Shown: positions 1 to 12,299 of the stretch, piece after piece
How the letters are laid out: every line of letters begins with the position of its first letter
Numbering within the stretch: the first letter of the stretch is position 1
Source: Tubiluchus corallicola
Lineage: Eukaryota; Priapulida; Priapulimorpha; Priapulimorphida; Tubiluchidae
DNA: 64,000 bases
Direction of reading: 5' to 3'
Assembly: GCA_030141605.1 (NCBI GenBank)
Contig: JAQGDQ010002386.1
Span: 124,001 to 188,000 of the forward strand
The notes under the pieces: generated by a model
Seen by the model: only the letters and a program-made list of their open reading frames with translations
The model's database searches: none
Told to the model about the DNA's origin: nothing
Translations under genes and position numbers: made by a program

Positions 1-250
1 ACACCAAATCCAACACATCACAGTGATTATGATGATGACATTGATGACCACCCACCACAATATACCACACCCACCGTCGAGACCACACTACACCACAAGA
101 CCACACCATGCCACAACAACCACACCACACCACCCACGCCAAAATACCCATACCATGCCACACCACCACACCACACAACACTATCCGCAGCACGCTCACC
201 ACACTCACCACATCACATGGTGATCATGATGATGATGACGACAACGATGA
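1..250. repeat. Low-complexity ACC/CACA and ATG/GAT-rich tract
   Basis: The first 250 bases are almost entirely degenerate ACCACA/CACACC runs, followed by ATGATGATG/GACGAC runs. The open frames here encode only His/Thr/Pro-rich strings and are artefacts of the simple repeat. No gene is supported. Confidence 0.8.
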
Positions 251-539
251 CGACACTACAGCACCAACACCAACAAACAGCATCACAACAAAACCATTTA
301 AAACATTTTGCACAAAGTCAAAACGGTGTGCTGTAATAAATGCTCTTAGTCTGTCTACCAATAATCAGTAATGCACGGATGTTCTATTTAGTTTTGCTTA
401 TTGCTTCTCAAATGATGATAAGCTAACAGAATATACTTACATGTAAAATCTATAACCCTGTAGAACGACTGGTGAAGACAATGCCTGGAGCAGCTCATAA
501 TTTCTCAAACTCTAAGACAGTGAATGTTCTAAATAGCAG

Positions 540-1070
540 GCAGCACAGGGGGTAGAACAAGAACTTCAAAATACACCCCTCCTATTTCGTCCAGTTTACA
601 TCTCCCCTAGTGAAACCTCCAGCACCTTGTAGACTGTTTTGTTCTCTTTCTGCGAGTGTGCATATTTTTTCCCAACGTGTCCAAACAGTTGCACGAATCC
701 AGTTTTTCTTGAGGCTGTTTGTGCAGTTTTCTGCAAAATTTGAATGGTTGAGTCCGGGAAAACACCCGTTACGAGACTTTATAGCCATCTCGCGAATTCT
801 AAATATGCCTATAACACTCACCGTTGAACGGGCTATCTAACTATTACCAGCAACACCCCCGGCCCAGTTCCGATTTCTAGAAATAAGAGGTATAAATTTG
901 CAAAAATGAGCAAAAAGGGCCATTTTTGAAGGCTTAGCCCTCCTCCACCCATTCCTCCCGATGTGTCCGATTAGAAAAAATAAACACCCGGGTGCTAACC
1001 TGTGGATGGAGACCTTCCGTTTGACGTATAGATCACTGAAAATGGTGCCATCATCGGAGATGTAGCCTCT
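540..1070. other. GC-richer non-coding block, possible interspersed repeat
   Basis: This half-kilobase is clearly richer in G+C and CpG than the flanking DNA (for example cacccccggcccag and aacacccgggtgc). It ends directly at an AT microsatellite. It has no convincing coding signal on either strand; the small open frames have no family resemblance. The abrupt composition change suggests an inserted repeat or an old element, but I saw no terminal repeats and no second copy in this window. Confidence 0.3.
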
Positions 1071-1074
1071 TCGG

Positions 1075-1075
<1 letters not shown>

Positions 1076-1115
<40 letters not shown>
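1076..1115. repeat. (TA)n microsatellite
   Basis: About twenty uninterrupted TA dinucleotides in the intron or upstream sequence before the first visible phosphatase exon. Confidence 0.95.
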
Positions 1116-1120
<5 letters not shown>

Positions 1121-1308
1121 GCCACCGAAATTAATATATCAGATGAAATAGGCAGAAAGAAGGCTTTAAATTGTATAAATTGGCCTCAAGCAACTCTCGG
1201 TATGTTATTAAAGATTCAGTAGCTTCTGTTAGTTCATTAGCAAGCATTTACCAATGTGAACACATTTCCATTTTTTGTGTGATGGCTGAAGTGTCTTTGT
1301 TTTTACAG

Positions 1309-3215
1309 GCATGGTTAAAGCCACACCTGCTAGGTAATGATTTCTGTCATCTGGAGTTTCAACGCCGTCTAACTCGTGAGGACGTCGGACGGCAAGTTCT
1401 GTACAGGGATCAGAATATGACAGGATGGTAAGCCAAAATTTTATAACGAGTTTTCCCAACTTGAAAATGGCATTTAATATCATGTTGTGGCAGACTGGCA
1501 GCTGCACTGTCTTATTCTGTCACAGTATGTGTATGTTCTCTTTGTTAGGCAGATATAAACTGTTTCATTTATAGCTCCTTTTTATTTATCAAAGTTATTA
1601 AATTTCCATTTTCTTTTTCCATTCTCTTTGTCATTAGTCAAGCTGATCATTAAGTTTGAAAAATTCGTTTCTTAAGGCTAGTTAAATGAAGTTTCTGCTT
1701 TTGTCAACGTTTGTACATCTTGTGCATATTGTAGCACCATAATCAGAAGTGTATGTATGAAAATTACTCAAATTGTAAATGGGCTTCATAATTTTAGTAC
1801 TTTTCTACGATTTGACACCTTAGTAACAGCTCTCATATCGTAGGCCTTTGTTGTTGGTTGTAGCTGGACTGGTACCTAACTCTTTTTCAACAATAATATG
1901 AATTGAAGTACTGGCCTGGCAGAGGTGTCTTAGCAATGTTTGCATTAATGTTTTTCCTTAATGCGATAAATAGCTCAAGGCAGAATGGTAGATTAAACCA
2001 CACAGAAATGATGAAGAAGTGGCCACCCATCCAGTTAGCAGCCAAACCAGTCATTGTCTAATTTCGGTTGATGAGTATACACCATGATGTCTCAGCTGTT
2101 CCTTCACCTCACCAAACTGTTTTATTTTGCATAACTTCATTTTGTGGGATAAATATCATTTTGGTTGCTGAAAGTTTAAAAAAGATATTAAGTTTTATAA
2201 CATTAAAAGAAAAGAGAAAAATTTCACTGTATCATGGGTGGCATAACTGAATAAATGCAGCTATCCTGTACTATTCTTGTACTATAATTCTCTTAGGACT
2301 GGAAAGCTGTAAAATTCATTTAAATAAGGCAGTTATTCATTTAAACAAGACATGAAAATGATCTGAGATCAAACAGTTTTAATATATCATAATTGATCAT
2401 GTCTGCTGCTAGCTTATGTTTTCTTAGTTTTCCCAATTTAACTTTCCCACTTTTTATTTTTACTGGTTGTGATATCAGTAACAGCGCCTCAACAAACCCT
2501 GAAGCTAATGTTGTGTGAGTAAGGTAAAACCTTTTCCCTCGCTTTGTGGTAGTAAAGAATGCAGCATGCTTCTAATTTTGCTCCTTGGTATCACCGTGCC
2601 ATATGTTACATGTGTGCATCACGTGGCTTTGGCATTCAGTCTTGAGAGAAATCTTTAGTTTTGCTATCTGTTAATAACTTGAAGAAAGTATGTGCTTTTG
2701 TCGGCACATTGTGTGTTTTCTAGTTGCAGACTGTATATAATATTGACAAAACAATAGTGATTTTTGAGTTTTTGACCAAAAAAATGCTATCAAATTTTTC
2801 AGAAATGATTGAGTAATGTCTTTTAACAAGTGGCAACATTCTGATTTGGTTGGGCGTGTATTTGTGTGAGTGTGTCCATGACTCACTGTTATACTAGCTA
2901 CTATAAATAAGTAATGTGGCCACCATGCTTTGTTATTATATGCCAAAAAGATTAGTGACTAATTAATCAGCTTCCTGGTTGTTAGTCCAAAAGTTAGTTC
3001 ACCTGGTTAGCTAGTTAGTTGGTTAGTTGCCCACCTCATTGGTTATCTAAAAAATGACAAATCAAATAATGTCCAAATCAGACCACTAACTAAACTACAG
3101 TGCTTGTTTGACTCGCTGCCTGGCTGACTAATTGCCTGACTGACTGACTCACTGACTGAGTGATTGATTGACTGACGGAAAGGTAGGGAAACAAAAAGAG
3201 GGAGGGAGAGAGAGG

Positions 3216-3286
<71 letters not shown>

Positions 3287-6200
3287 CCTTCTTTGTAGTT
3301 CTGAGAATTATGGAAAATTAAGGAAATTAGTTCTGTCGCCAATTTGGAAGTGTTTAAAATAGTGGCAGATTGTGTTTGATTTTGTTTTCATTGGAATAAA
3401 CATGCCAGCTATTAGGTGACTTTTCGATACTACATTGATGCTCCTTGAGTTGTCATTGGTCCTTTACAGTTGTAATTCAGACATGTCATCTTTACATTTT
3501 TGTACATTTTGTTAACAATGCAAAATTAGTTTACTTTTATTTACTACCATCCTTTTGTAACATAACTGATGCAGTAAAGGTCAAGTAAATTGCTTTACCT
3601 CCAGTCTGTTATTTTCATATATCATGTGGGCATTTTTCCTAGTTAATTTTTTATTTTGCAGGGCTTACAAGATGGTTGCTATTGAAGACACAAAATTTCC
3701 ACTTATTGCTGACAAAGGCAAAAAGGTAAGTTTACAAATATGCAATGTATGAATTGTCACTATGCCACTTTGAGCTGACTGCACACTTTCTCTAATAATG
3801 TGAGCAGTTCGTATTTGTTTAAATGAGTGACATTATAAAATTGTAAGCAAGCCTTGAAAAAATTCTTAAATTGATAACACAACAAGCTTTAAATACCTTT
3901 TTCCTCCTTATCAGTTAGATAAAATTCTGTGGCATTTCAATCCGTATGTGACATTAATACGCTAATCCTCTTTCATTAGGCACCCAAAATTTATTTTATT
4001 TTGAGCATCAGTTAATTTAATAAAATCTAAACACAATTTGTCTGCAAATGTCTTAACATGTGCGCTTACTGACATGATTCCATTATTCAGGTGACTAGTA
4101 GAAAGTTTCTAATCAAGTGACTTAGTTGCTTACATATGTCAGAACAAAACAATACTGGTCAATGTTAGGACATGTCTCTTAGCATACAAGCCTTTTAACT
4201 CAACCAATTGCACTTCAGAAATGTTCAACTTGGAAGTGTTTAAAAGTCAAATCTCTTTAGAAAAAAGAGCTTACTGTAACTTGAAATTTGACCCTAACTT
4301 TATTAACTTTTGTGGCTTCCTTCCTAGTGAAATCAGGCCTTGAAGTTGCATTTTTCCACAAATATTTTGTTTGGATTTGCTCGTGAAACTTTGGAAAATC
4401 GCAGGCTAAACTAATGTGTTAGCAATGGCTTCCTTGGATACTGCATCGTTTCTGTGATGCTAAATTTGTAAACATTGCTACACAGCGAAATTGACACGTG
4501 ATAACCAAATCAGCTGCGCTGACATCATCTAAAAAGCAAAATGCGTGAAATTAAGGCCCTGACTTTCTTCGGAAATGACACATTCGCACCCGATCTCCTC
4601 TTGTATAAATCACGAAGAAAAAGTTAAGGGTATCAGAAAATCTTAGAGCAGAGCATTTTCTTTCTGTTTTTGTGTAAAACTGAAACTTCATAAAGTACGA
4701 TGTATTTGACCTTTAAGCAGTATTTTACTACTTATAAACCATTTACCACTTATAACACATACCAGTATTAAGACAGTGTTGTTTTAAGGCAACTTTCTCA
4801 ACACATTATCATTAGTATGAGTTGTTGCATTTGATTAATTGTGCATATTTCTTCACAGGCTCGTGTGCTAGCCACTATTGGACCAACACGAGGTCTAGGA
4901 GATCACGATTTGCGTGTTTTTGATACTAACTTGTATGTAAAACCATTTCTGTCTTCAGTACCTGAGGTAAGTTTATGATGACTTGTTATGTTTATATTGT
5001 ACCTTTTGCATGCCTGACACATTACAAGGTGACACCTGAGATTGTTAGCTTCAGATCAAAGTTCGATTTGTAAGCTTAGCTGGTCTTTAGTTTGTAAGCT
5101 GACAGGAACAAATCCTTTTTTCTAAGACGTTGGTATTGCAGTGTTTTAAAAACTACACGAATATAGAAAGAAGTTTCACTAATGTGAAAATGACTTATCA
5201 CTAAGAACTAGTACAATTCATACAAAAATCCCATAATAAGCAAATGAAAGATACATAGTACCAGCTTACGTCTCGGTGAGCTATCTTAATGTAGGTGAAA
5301 GAATGTAAAATCAAAAAGTATCACTATCCATTTAGCATCCATTATTGAAAATATCAAGAAAACACAGATTATAGATGGATGCATGGATCAAGAAATGAAA
5401 AGTCCTAATTTTGTTTTAAGAACAAAATGGATATTTTGCAACCCTTTACTCACACTGAAAAAGCAACCTATATCCAAAATATCCATATTGAAAATATCAA
5501 CTAAATCCAAATATTTTTCAACATATTTTTCATTATCTTATTTGTGGGATTTGTTTATTAATTAAAATCCCTGAGCTTTTAGTGTCGACCAGTAGCAAAT
5601 ACTCATATTGGAAGTAACATGAATTACCATGATTAAATCTTGTTATGTCTATTTAGGTAGAAGTAATTGACCTTTCCACAGAGGAGTATGGTCCTGATGA
5701 TGTAGTAATTCTTGCCTCTGATGGATTATGGGATGTGACGAGCAATGAGACGGCAGCAGAAATTGTCATGTCGACACTCTCAAAATTTTCATTTAATGAA
5801 CTCAGCAGGTAAACAAGAAAACATCATTTGTTTTTTTGTGATTTATATTTGCTGCTTTCAACTTTAACATAAAATTACACTCTAAAATGGTTAATGGTAC
5901 ATGTTTACTTACATGCTAATTTTGGTAATCAAATATTAGATGAGCTGCATCTTGAGCAACAAAATTTTATTGAGAAAAGTTTTTTGTTCTATAAAGTATC
6001 TTTGTTAGCTTCATTATATTAGTGTCAAAATTATTAAGTTGATGTTTAATATAATGCCAGCACTAAAAGTACTATGATGTGGATGAAGTAATACCATGTT
6101 TTTTTAGTTAAAGTAAAATACTTGCAGAAATATCTCTTTTGTTCTGTTCGTTATTGAAATATATCTAATTTGTTTTTTGTGATTCTCACCTAATAAGAGT

Positions 6201-9200
6201 TTAATCCTGTAAACACAGGAAAGCAATATTAAATTAGAGTCTGAAAAACTGTGCATTTCCACTGGGATGCAAACACAAGACCTGCTTTATAGGCAGCTAT
6301 GCTAATCATTACACTACAGTGGTACCCGACTTTTCAGACTGGGAAATTTACTCTACTAGTCACTAGAGGACTAACAGCAGGAATCACAGTCCACACTTGT
6401 ATTAAAACGTAATATAACATATTGTAACAATATGTAGTTTGAAAATTTTCACTATCTGCATATTTCCCATCTCAGGTATACATCGGCTGCTCAGGATTTA
6501 GCTATGCATGCTCGAGGTCTGCTACAAGAAAAATCCAACTGGAAGACGCGGGATGACAAACCAGCTTCAGGTGATGACATCACAGTGTTTATAGTTCCAC
6601 TGAGCTTTCACAAAGAACCGGCAAAAACCACCGTACCAACAAGTGCCTCTGTACTTTCTAAGTAAGTTGGACTTTATGAGGACTATGGTAGAGCCTTTTT
6701 CTTCTTGTGTTTACGTCGTTCATGCACTTTCAGCTTAGGGCTACTTTATTTGAATTTACTGTCAAACAGTCAACTGATAAGACACACATCTGCAAGAACT
6801 GAACTGTGTTAATACAGGCTATGCTGTCTTCAGACAAGCTTTATGCCCAGTTGACTTGTGCACAAATAAACATTCTCGTTTTACAATAACTAATTAGAAA
6901 TGAAGCAGTCAAAAATACGAAACCTAATGCAATGATGTTCTTCATCAATTTCCAAAAACAAATCTAATTTGAGTCTCACATCTCTAGTCTTCAAGATCGA
7001 TTTGAATCTAAATTTTTAATTCATCTAATTTTCAAAATTTGCTGAATTTGAATCTTGTTAGATGTGGAATTTGAATCATAAGAATTTCATATAAATAACA
7101 GTTTTAAACAGACTGTTCAAAAGACTGTTGAAAAAATTATGTAAAAATCATTGACATTACAATTTCTTCTGCAATGATTACTCCTGGATGAGTTACAAAA
7201 CAGTCTGACATCAATCCAAACTGAACTGTTGTCTTGAAAATTTTCTTCACTCCTAGTAGTCTTACTACAGCATCACCAGCATTTTTATGACAGTATTTCC
7301 TAAAATCGAGCTAATAACTCATTTTTCCTATCTACATCACAAATGTGTTACTAGAATAGTGGGTTATATATTACAGTAAGTGCTCACTTAAAGACACTAA
7401 TGCATGCCAGCAAAACACGATGTTAAGGGGAACATCATTATATGAAACAATGCATTCCATAGAAAACAACGTAAAAGCTTTCAGTTGTGTTCCTCACCCA
7501 AAGTTCAATAATGCTTGGTTTAGCAAGAGCGGTCACTAAGTTGCATTGCAGGACAAAAAATCAATAATGCTTAGCTATGTAAAGCTTTCATTTGCTTTGC
7601 CCAACAAAAATCAATAGTACTTCGGCATAAATCAAACACTTCATGGATTTTATCCTTTATTACTGACAATTTTTAACTAAAAGTTAAATTGTTAAAGTTA
7701 AAGAGAGAACTGAAGTTTGCAGTGAAAATTCAATCTTTCATGCATGCATCTTACTCTGATTGATCCCCTTATGCTATTTGTTCCTCCTTTTTTCATATCA
7801 TGCATAGTCTCCATGTTTTTTCTGTTAAAGCTTTTTTTCAACACTGTAAGGCATTAGCAACACAATGTCTCACTTCTGAGCTTCGCTCTGTTTCTGGATT
7901 ATTTTCTCAAAAAAATTTCAAATCCAGCACCATACCGTGTTTTAAAAGCTTCTTGCAGATGTCTAACTCTAGCCATTTTTGTTTTGCACTCCTGAGAAGT
8001 ATTTCTAGTATAGCTTTTCCAGCAACATAAATGCAAATGAGGTGAAGGTAGCTATAATTAACCAAGTAATGTAACATCAATCAGCGCTATCAATTAGCGA
8101 GTAATCAGCAAGGAGTCAACGATGCCTGCTAGGTAGGGCAAATTGTCGAATTGTACTAAGGTGGTTTCTGTTAATAGGGCTTCTCTGTGAAATGCGAGTG
8201 CAGTAACTAAAATTTCAGTGCTTGAAGGCCAAAAAATTGTCGTTAAGATGAAATGTTCGTCGTTGAGTAATAAAAGTTGTCAAAAGGTCAGCTTCGTTAA
8301 ACAAAAAGTCGCTAGGTGAGGTGTCATCAGGCAAGGACTTACTGTATCTAATATTTGAAATAATTGAGAATCTGCATATTATTTGCAGAATAGTATAGTA
8401 TGCTATGTTTTAGGTCTAGTTCTGGTGTACCAAAGGACTGGATGTCTCCCGTTATGGCAGCTATTGAAAGTGAGGAGGGTCTGTATGCATCGGGTGACTC
8501 AGGGATTGCTGAAAATGATGACTTTAATCCTGCTGAATATCGAGAAAATTTTCAAAATCGCCTACAGAATGATGATAGTCTTCTTGACTACAGCTTGCGT
8601 AAAACATTGGGCGCAACTTCAGAGACTTCCAATAACTCAGAAACGGATATTAATGCCCGCACACCAGAAAGTACCGACCTTGGAGTTGCCTCAGATGTTG
8701 GCGCAGAAGAAGCATGGCATGATTTCGAGGATGGATTGTCAGAATCAAAGGGACCTGACTCATTTGAGATTGCTTTTCGATTACGCAATGCTTCTATGGT
8801 GGCTTCACTACAGGAAGATCAAATTACCAAGGACATTTTGTCTTCAGGAACTGAAACTAGAGGTGCTCTAAATACTAATGAGGAAAAAGGATTTAATTGT
8901 GAAACTAGCCAAAAATTAGAGTTTGACATAAGCAATGAAGCCAGTGAGAAGGCACATTCTGGTGCAAGCCAAGAAGCGTGTGACAAACTAGAATGTGGCA
9001 TGACTGATGGAGACACGGAGAAATCACAACATGGTGTAAGTGAAAAAACTCCTTATGATGAAACCAGTAAACAATCAGGCAACGATGTGAGTAAAGAAGC
9101 CAGTGAAAAGCTTGATTATGATGTGAACAGGGAAGCCAGTGAAAAGCCTGATTGTGATGTAAGCAAAGAAGCCATTGAAGAACCTGTTCATGATGTAAGC

Positions 9201-9311
9201 AAAAAAGCCAGTGAAAATCCTGATATTGATGTAATCAACAAAGCCAGCAAGAAAACAAATTTTGAAGAGCTAGAACATAGTGATTCAGATTTGGAAGAAG
9301 GTTATGTGTAA
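1309..9311 (+). CDS. PPM1H/J/M-type metal-dependent protein phosphatase, 3' part (six exons)
   Basis: Serine/threonine phosphatase of the PP2C (PPM) superfamily, closest to the metazoan PPM1H/J/M branch. Exons: 1309-1427, 3662-3725, 4859-4966, 5657-5808, 6476-6661 and 8414-9311, stop TAA. All junctions are GT/AG and all phases agree, giving 508 codons in frame. Visible family motifs are VGRQVLYRDQNMTGWAYK, the basic-Gly-Asp loop GPTRGLGDHDL, the metal-binding ASDGLWDV and the final SGDDITVF. The phosphatase fold ends around 6620. A 298-residue acidic Ser/Glu-rich tail follows in the last exon, which human PPM1H (about 514 aa in all) lacks as far as I recall. The N-terminal catalytic half (the DGH-type metal motif) is not in the window, so the gene is cut by the left edge. 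The introns hold a GA microsatellite, TGACTGAC repeats and a tRNA-like segment. The family call is strong; the choice among H, J and M is not possible. Confidence 0.93.
3097..3180. repeat. Degenerate TGACTGAC/GACTGACT repeat in intron
   Basis: Short tandem run built on TGACTGACTGACTCACTGAC, just upstream of the GA microsatellite. Related GACTGAC/GAGTCAGTGAG strings recur near 21.4-21.7 kb and 60.6 kb. Confidence 0.6.
3197..3286. repeat. (GA)n microsatellite
   Basis: About 45 GA dinucleotides with rare interruptions, inside phosphatase intron 1428-3661. Open frames across it encode only Arg-Glu or Ser-Leu alternations. Confidence 0.95.
6254..6324 (-). repeat. tRNA-like segment (probable SINE head or tRNA pseudogene)
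   Basis: Read on the minus strand, this 71-base stretch has an A-box-like TAGTGTAATGATTAGCA, an anticodon-arm-like GCCTATAAAGC and a B-box-like TTTGCATCCC at tRNA spacing. The acceptor stem does not pair well, so a functional tRNA is unlikely. It lies within phosphatase intron 5809-6475. Confidence 0.4.
8925..9263 (+). repeat. 12-residue coding tandem repeats in phosphatase tail
   Basis: The last exon encodes about nine degenerate 12-aa units (36 bp), for example DVNREASEKPDC, DVSKEAIEEPVH and DVSKKASENPDI, with consensus D-V-S-K-E-A-S-E-K-P-D-x. The last five units are exactly in register; earlier ones are more diverged and one is longer. The segment is acidic, hydrophilic and probably disordered. 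It lies after the catalytic domain and before the acidic C-terminus SDSDLEEGYV. Confidence 0.85.
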
Positions 9312-9589
9312 AGGTTTAGAAGGAATATTAAAAGATTTTAATACTTAAAATGTAAGCAATTTGGCCTGATTTTCCCCCTAATGCAAAACGAATGCTGCTT
9401 GACTTTGTCATCTATAATTACTACGTATAATTATTGATATGTATTTGATGTACTGTAGCAGTCATAATCCTCTTTTTCCAAATCCTTATAAATAACCTGT
9501 ACAAACTTTTGTGTTTCAATAATGACTCAGTTTGCTTTTTTAACTAATTTTTCTCATTGATGCAGAATCAAAATGTACGTTAATTTATT

Positions 9590-9668
9590 TTTTCATATGT
9601 ATATATATATATGTATTCTATATTATATTATATTTTATTATATTATGTTATAGTATATTATATTATCG
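9590..9668. repeat. AT-only simple repeat (TATAT / TATTA)
   Basis: An (AT)n core followed by degenerate TATTATATTA repeats in the presumed 3' untranslated region or downstream flank of the phosphatase gene. Confidence 0.8.
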
Positions 9669-9758
9669 TGTTTAGTTTCTTCACTTGTAAAAGTTTTGTC
9701 TTAGCAGTGACCCCCACCTGTAATTTAAATTTTTTATTGTAACCTTTTTTCTGTAAAT

Positions 9759-9764
9759 ATTAAA
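9759..9764 (+). terminator. Candidate poly(A) signal (ATTAAA) of the phosphatase gene
   Basis: An ATTAAA variant about 450 bases after the stop, followed by a GT-rich stretch. There is no canonical AATAAA closer to the stop. Weak evidence only. Confidence 0.25.
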
Positions 9765-9909
9765 ATAATTGCCCTGTCATGTTCTTTTTGAGTGAATTAA
9801 CATGCTTGCAAGATGTTTCATCGATGTATGCATGCAGCATTGTTAGTTGCAACATAATGTCTTGCCATAGTCTGTAACTTTTATGCTTTAGTATGTCTAG
9901 TTGTAGTCA

Positions 9910-10670
9910 GGGATGCGAGGATCTATTAATTTCCCAATCCGCAATAAATTTGGTCCACAAAGATAAAATCTGCAGTCCACTAAAAATCCACATTTTCTTA
10001 TTAACAGCGATCCGCAAACACTCTATACTAAATTTCTTAAAATCTATGATCCGTCCTGATCCGTAAGGCTTCCGATCCGCATCCTGCTTACATGTCTATT
10101 TTAATTCACTTCCACATAATAATCTGCATGTTCAGCAAACCTTGGTTTAAATAAATAAAAATATTTTAAATCAGTGGAAATCGCACCTTGTTGCAGTGTG
10201 TCCACTGGGTGGTTCATTTTCATTGATTAATTGCAATTGTAAAAAGGAATATTAGAATATTCTTTATCTGATGTTATTGATTTCACATTAGTATTTTTAG
10301 AGCAAATAAAAGATTTTACTACTACTGCTGCTGCTGTTGCTACTAATGCTACTGCTACTAGTATAGTAGTACATTAGTTTAATGATTAATGAAGCTAATT
10401 ATTATTTTTATTTCATTGTTATTCAACTTGGTAACTTGTGATGAGTGTCAGTCTGCTATTTTCTTCCTGCAATGCTCACATTATTATCTAATGTGTATTA
10501 ACATTAATGAAAATTAAAATCCGCAAAGATCACCAAATTTTTAATCCGCATTTGGTCCGTATAATTCCTTATCTTTAATAGTAAATCCACAATCCGATCG
10601 GATCCTCAAAAAATCTTGCGAATCTTGCTGTCATCCAGTCCGCAAGATCACGTTCCGCTCATCAGTGGTT
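9910..10670. repeat. ATCCGC-rich block, possible degenerate non-autonomous DNA element
   Basis: Two clusters, 9940-10090 and 10515-10660, are packed with ATCCGC/ATCCGT/GTCCGC strings (at least ten). They flank a plain AT-rich core. The left edge starts CAGGGATGCGAGGATC. The right edge, read on the minus strand, starts CACTGATGAGCGGAAC, which is only loosely similar. This arrangement resembles a small hAT-like non-autonomous element with subterminal repeats, but I could not find a clear 8-bp target duplication. Confidence 0.3.
10317..10375. repeat. Degenerate trinucleotide repeat (TAC/TGC)
   Basis: A run of ACTACTACTGCTGCTGCTG-type triplets with substitutions. There is no reading frame of interest. 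Confidence 0.8.
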
Positions 10671-10679
10671 CTTTATTCA

Positions 10680-12290
10680 CTTCTACGAACATAGTGCTAA
10701 CTGAGAACGGGTTTGTGCATGTCTAGAATTATTATATGCCTGTTTTACCAATGATGCTACCACTGATACTTCCATGCTTAAACACACACTTGAGTGTCCT
10801 GCCCTATCTCGCCTTCATTTGTAAAGTTCATTTGCAATATACAAGTGCAATGAATTGTTGTTGTTGCAATAAACACAATTACATATTTTGGTGCTGTCAT
10901 TAAACAATTTGAAACCTTGTATTCACTTTTATCTCAGACTTTCAGCCTCTCTGCCTTCTATGTGCCAAACACTTTAATTAATTAGATTTTATTCAAGCTT
11001 TATTAAAACAAATGAGGCAATGAGCAGTCAATGGCTTTAAAGCTGAAGTTCACCTGCATAAAGCATTTTAATTTACCTTTATTAACAATATTACATATAA
11101 GCAGATATATTTAATAGATAACAGTTTTTGAGTTATCAGTCTAATAATCTGTCTGCATGACTAATAGACCTATACAATATTAGTGCTTTATATTTGTGTG
11201 ATTGATATTTGTAATTGTTGTTCAGATGAGTAATAATCATTTTAATGATTTTATTAGCTGGGAAATTTTCTAACAAATGTTGTGGTCATTTACAGTTGGT
11301 ATATTCTATTGTAATTGTTCATTTTATTATGATAATTGATATATTATACAACAGTCATATTTTTCAAATCCAACCACTCTGCTTACTAAAATAATAATAT
11401 TGTAAATTTTCAGTTTTTTTAAATATATTTTGGTGTTTTCCTGTATCGTGTTAATAAGAACATAAAGACAAAAATTAATTACTGCTTCCAATTAACATGG
11501 AACATAGAACATTTATTGTCTCCAACGTTTGTCCACTATAACAACAGCGTTTTCAGTAAGTGTTGCTTAAATATTAGGTAATTGCAATCATGTAGCAGGC
11601 AGGGAGGGACCAAAGGGTCATCTAGTCATATTGATAGGTTTGACAAAATTAAAAATAAATTTATTATTGCTTCAATTACAACCACCTATATAAGTTAACT
11701 CGTTGATTAACTAAGTAGCCTAATTACAGTTTTCAAGTTGTAAATCTTTTTGCAGTTTGCTGACTGATACAAATTAGGATTAAGAATTACTTGAAAGTTT
11801 TTCGACATCCTTGCAGCATAAAAAATATTCACTCAGTCCTTAAATAAAGCCTACTGTAAGTGTACATAATTATATACACTTAGTCCTTGGTTTTTCAAGT
11901 AGTTAGAGTGCCGTAAAAAAGGGCAATATATTTTTTATTTTTATAAAATTAATTATTTTGTGATCGTTGCACATGTATTTTAGCCATACAAAATAATCTT
12001 TTTGCAGCGGGTAGAGGACACAAGACTACTGTGATTTCCATGAAAAGCAAAATACTTTTCGTTTTCTCCAAGAGGTGGCACGACAAGAAAAACTTTGATC
12101 ATGTTCACTTGTTTCATTAACAGGTAGCCAGTTAGCCACTAGCCAGGTAAGGAAAGTTCGTAAGCAGTACGGAATCGGTTGCGTTTGTCGAAGATTTCGG
12201 AATTTCTGTGTAAGTGTATTGTATTTTCAAGGAATTCAGAATTATAATATTTGTGACAGATCATTACTAACGACGATCAAATCTCCAAAG
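10680..12290. other. Intergenic, nothing recognised
   Basis: Plain AT-rich sequence with no coding signal, no terminal repeats and no conserved motif that I can identify on either strand. Confidence 0.5.
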
Positions 12291-12299
12291 AATTGATAA

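Noticed and set aside
23-371. His/Thr/Pro-rich open frames
   Set aside because: Products of the ACCACA/ATG simple repeat; no family features.
610-840. 76-codon plus-strand frame and the 79-codon frame opposite it
   Set aside because: No homology-like wording, no splice partners, and located in the GC-rich block suspected to be a repeat.
3043-3362. Ser-Leu and Arg-Glu rich open frames
   Set aside because: Direct translation of the GA microsatellite on both strands.
8383-8871. 162-codon open frame overlapping the last phosphatase exon
   Set aside because: It is in another frame of the exon; the 8414-9311 frame continues the phosphatase with the correct splice phase.
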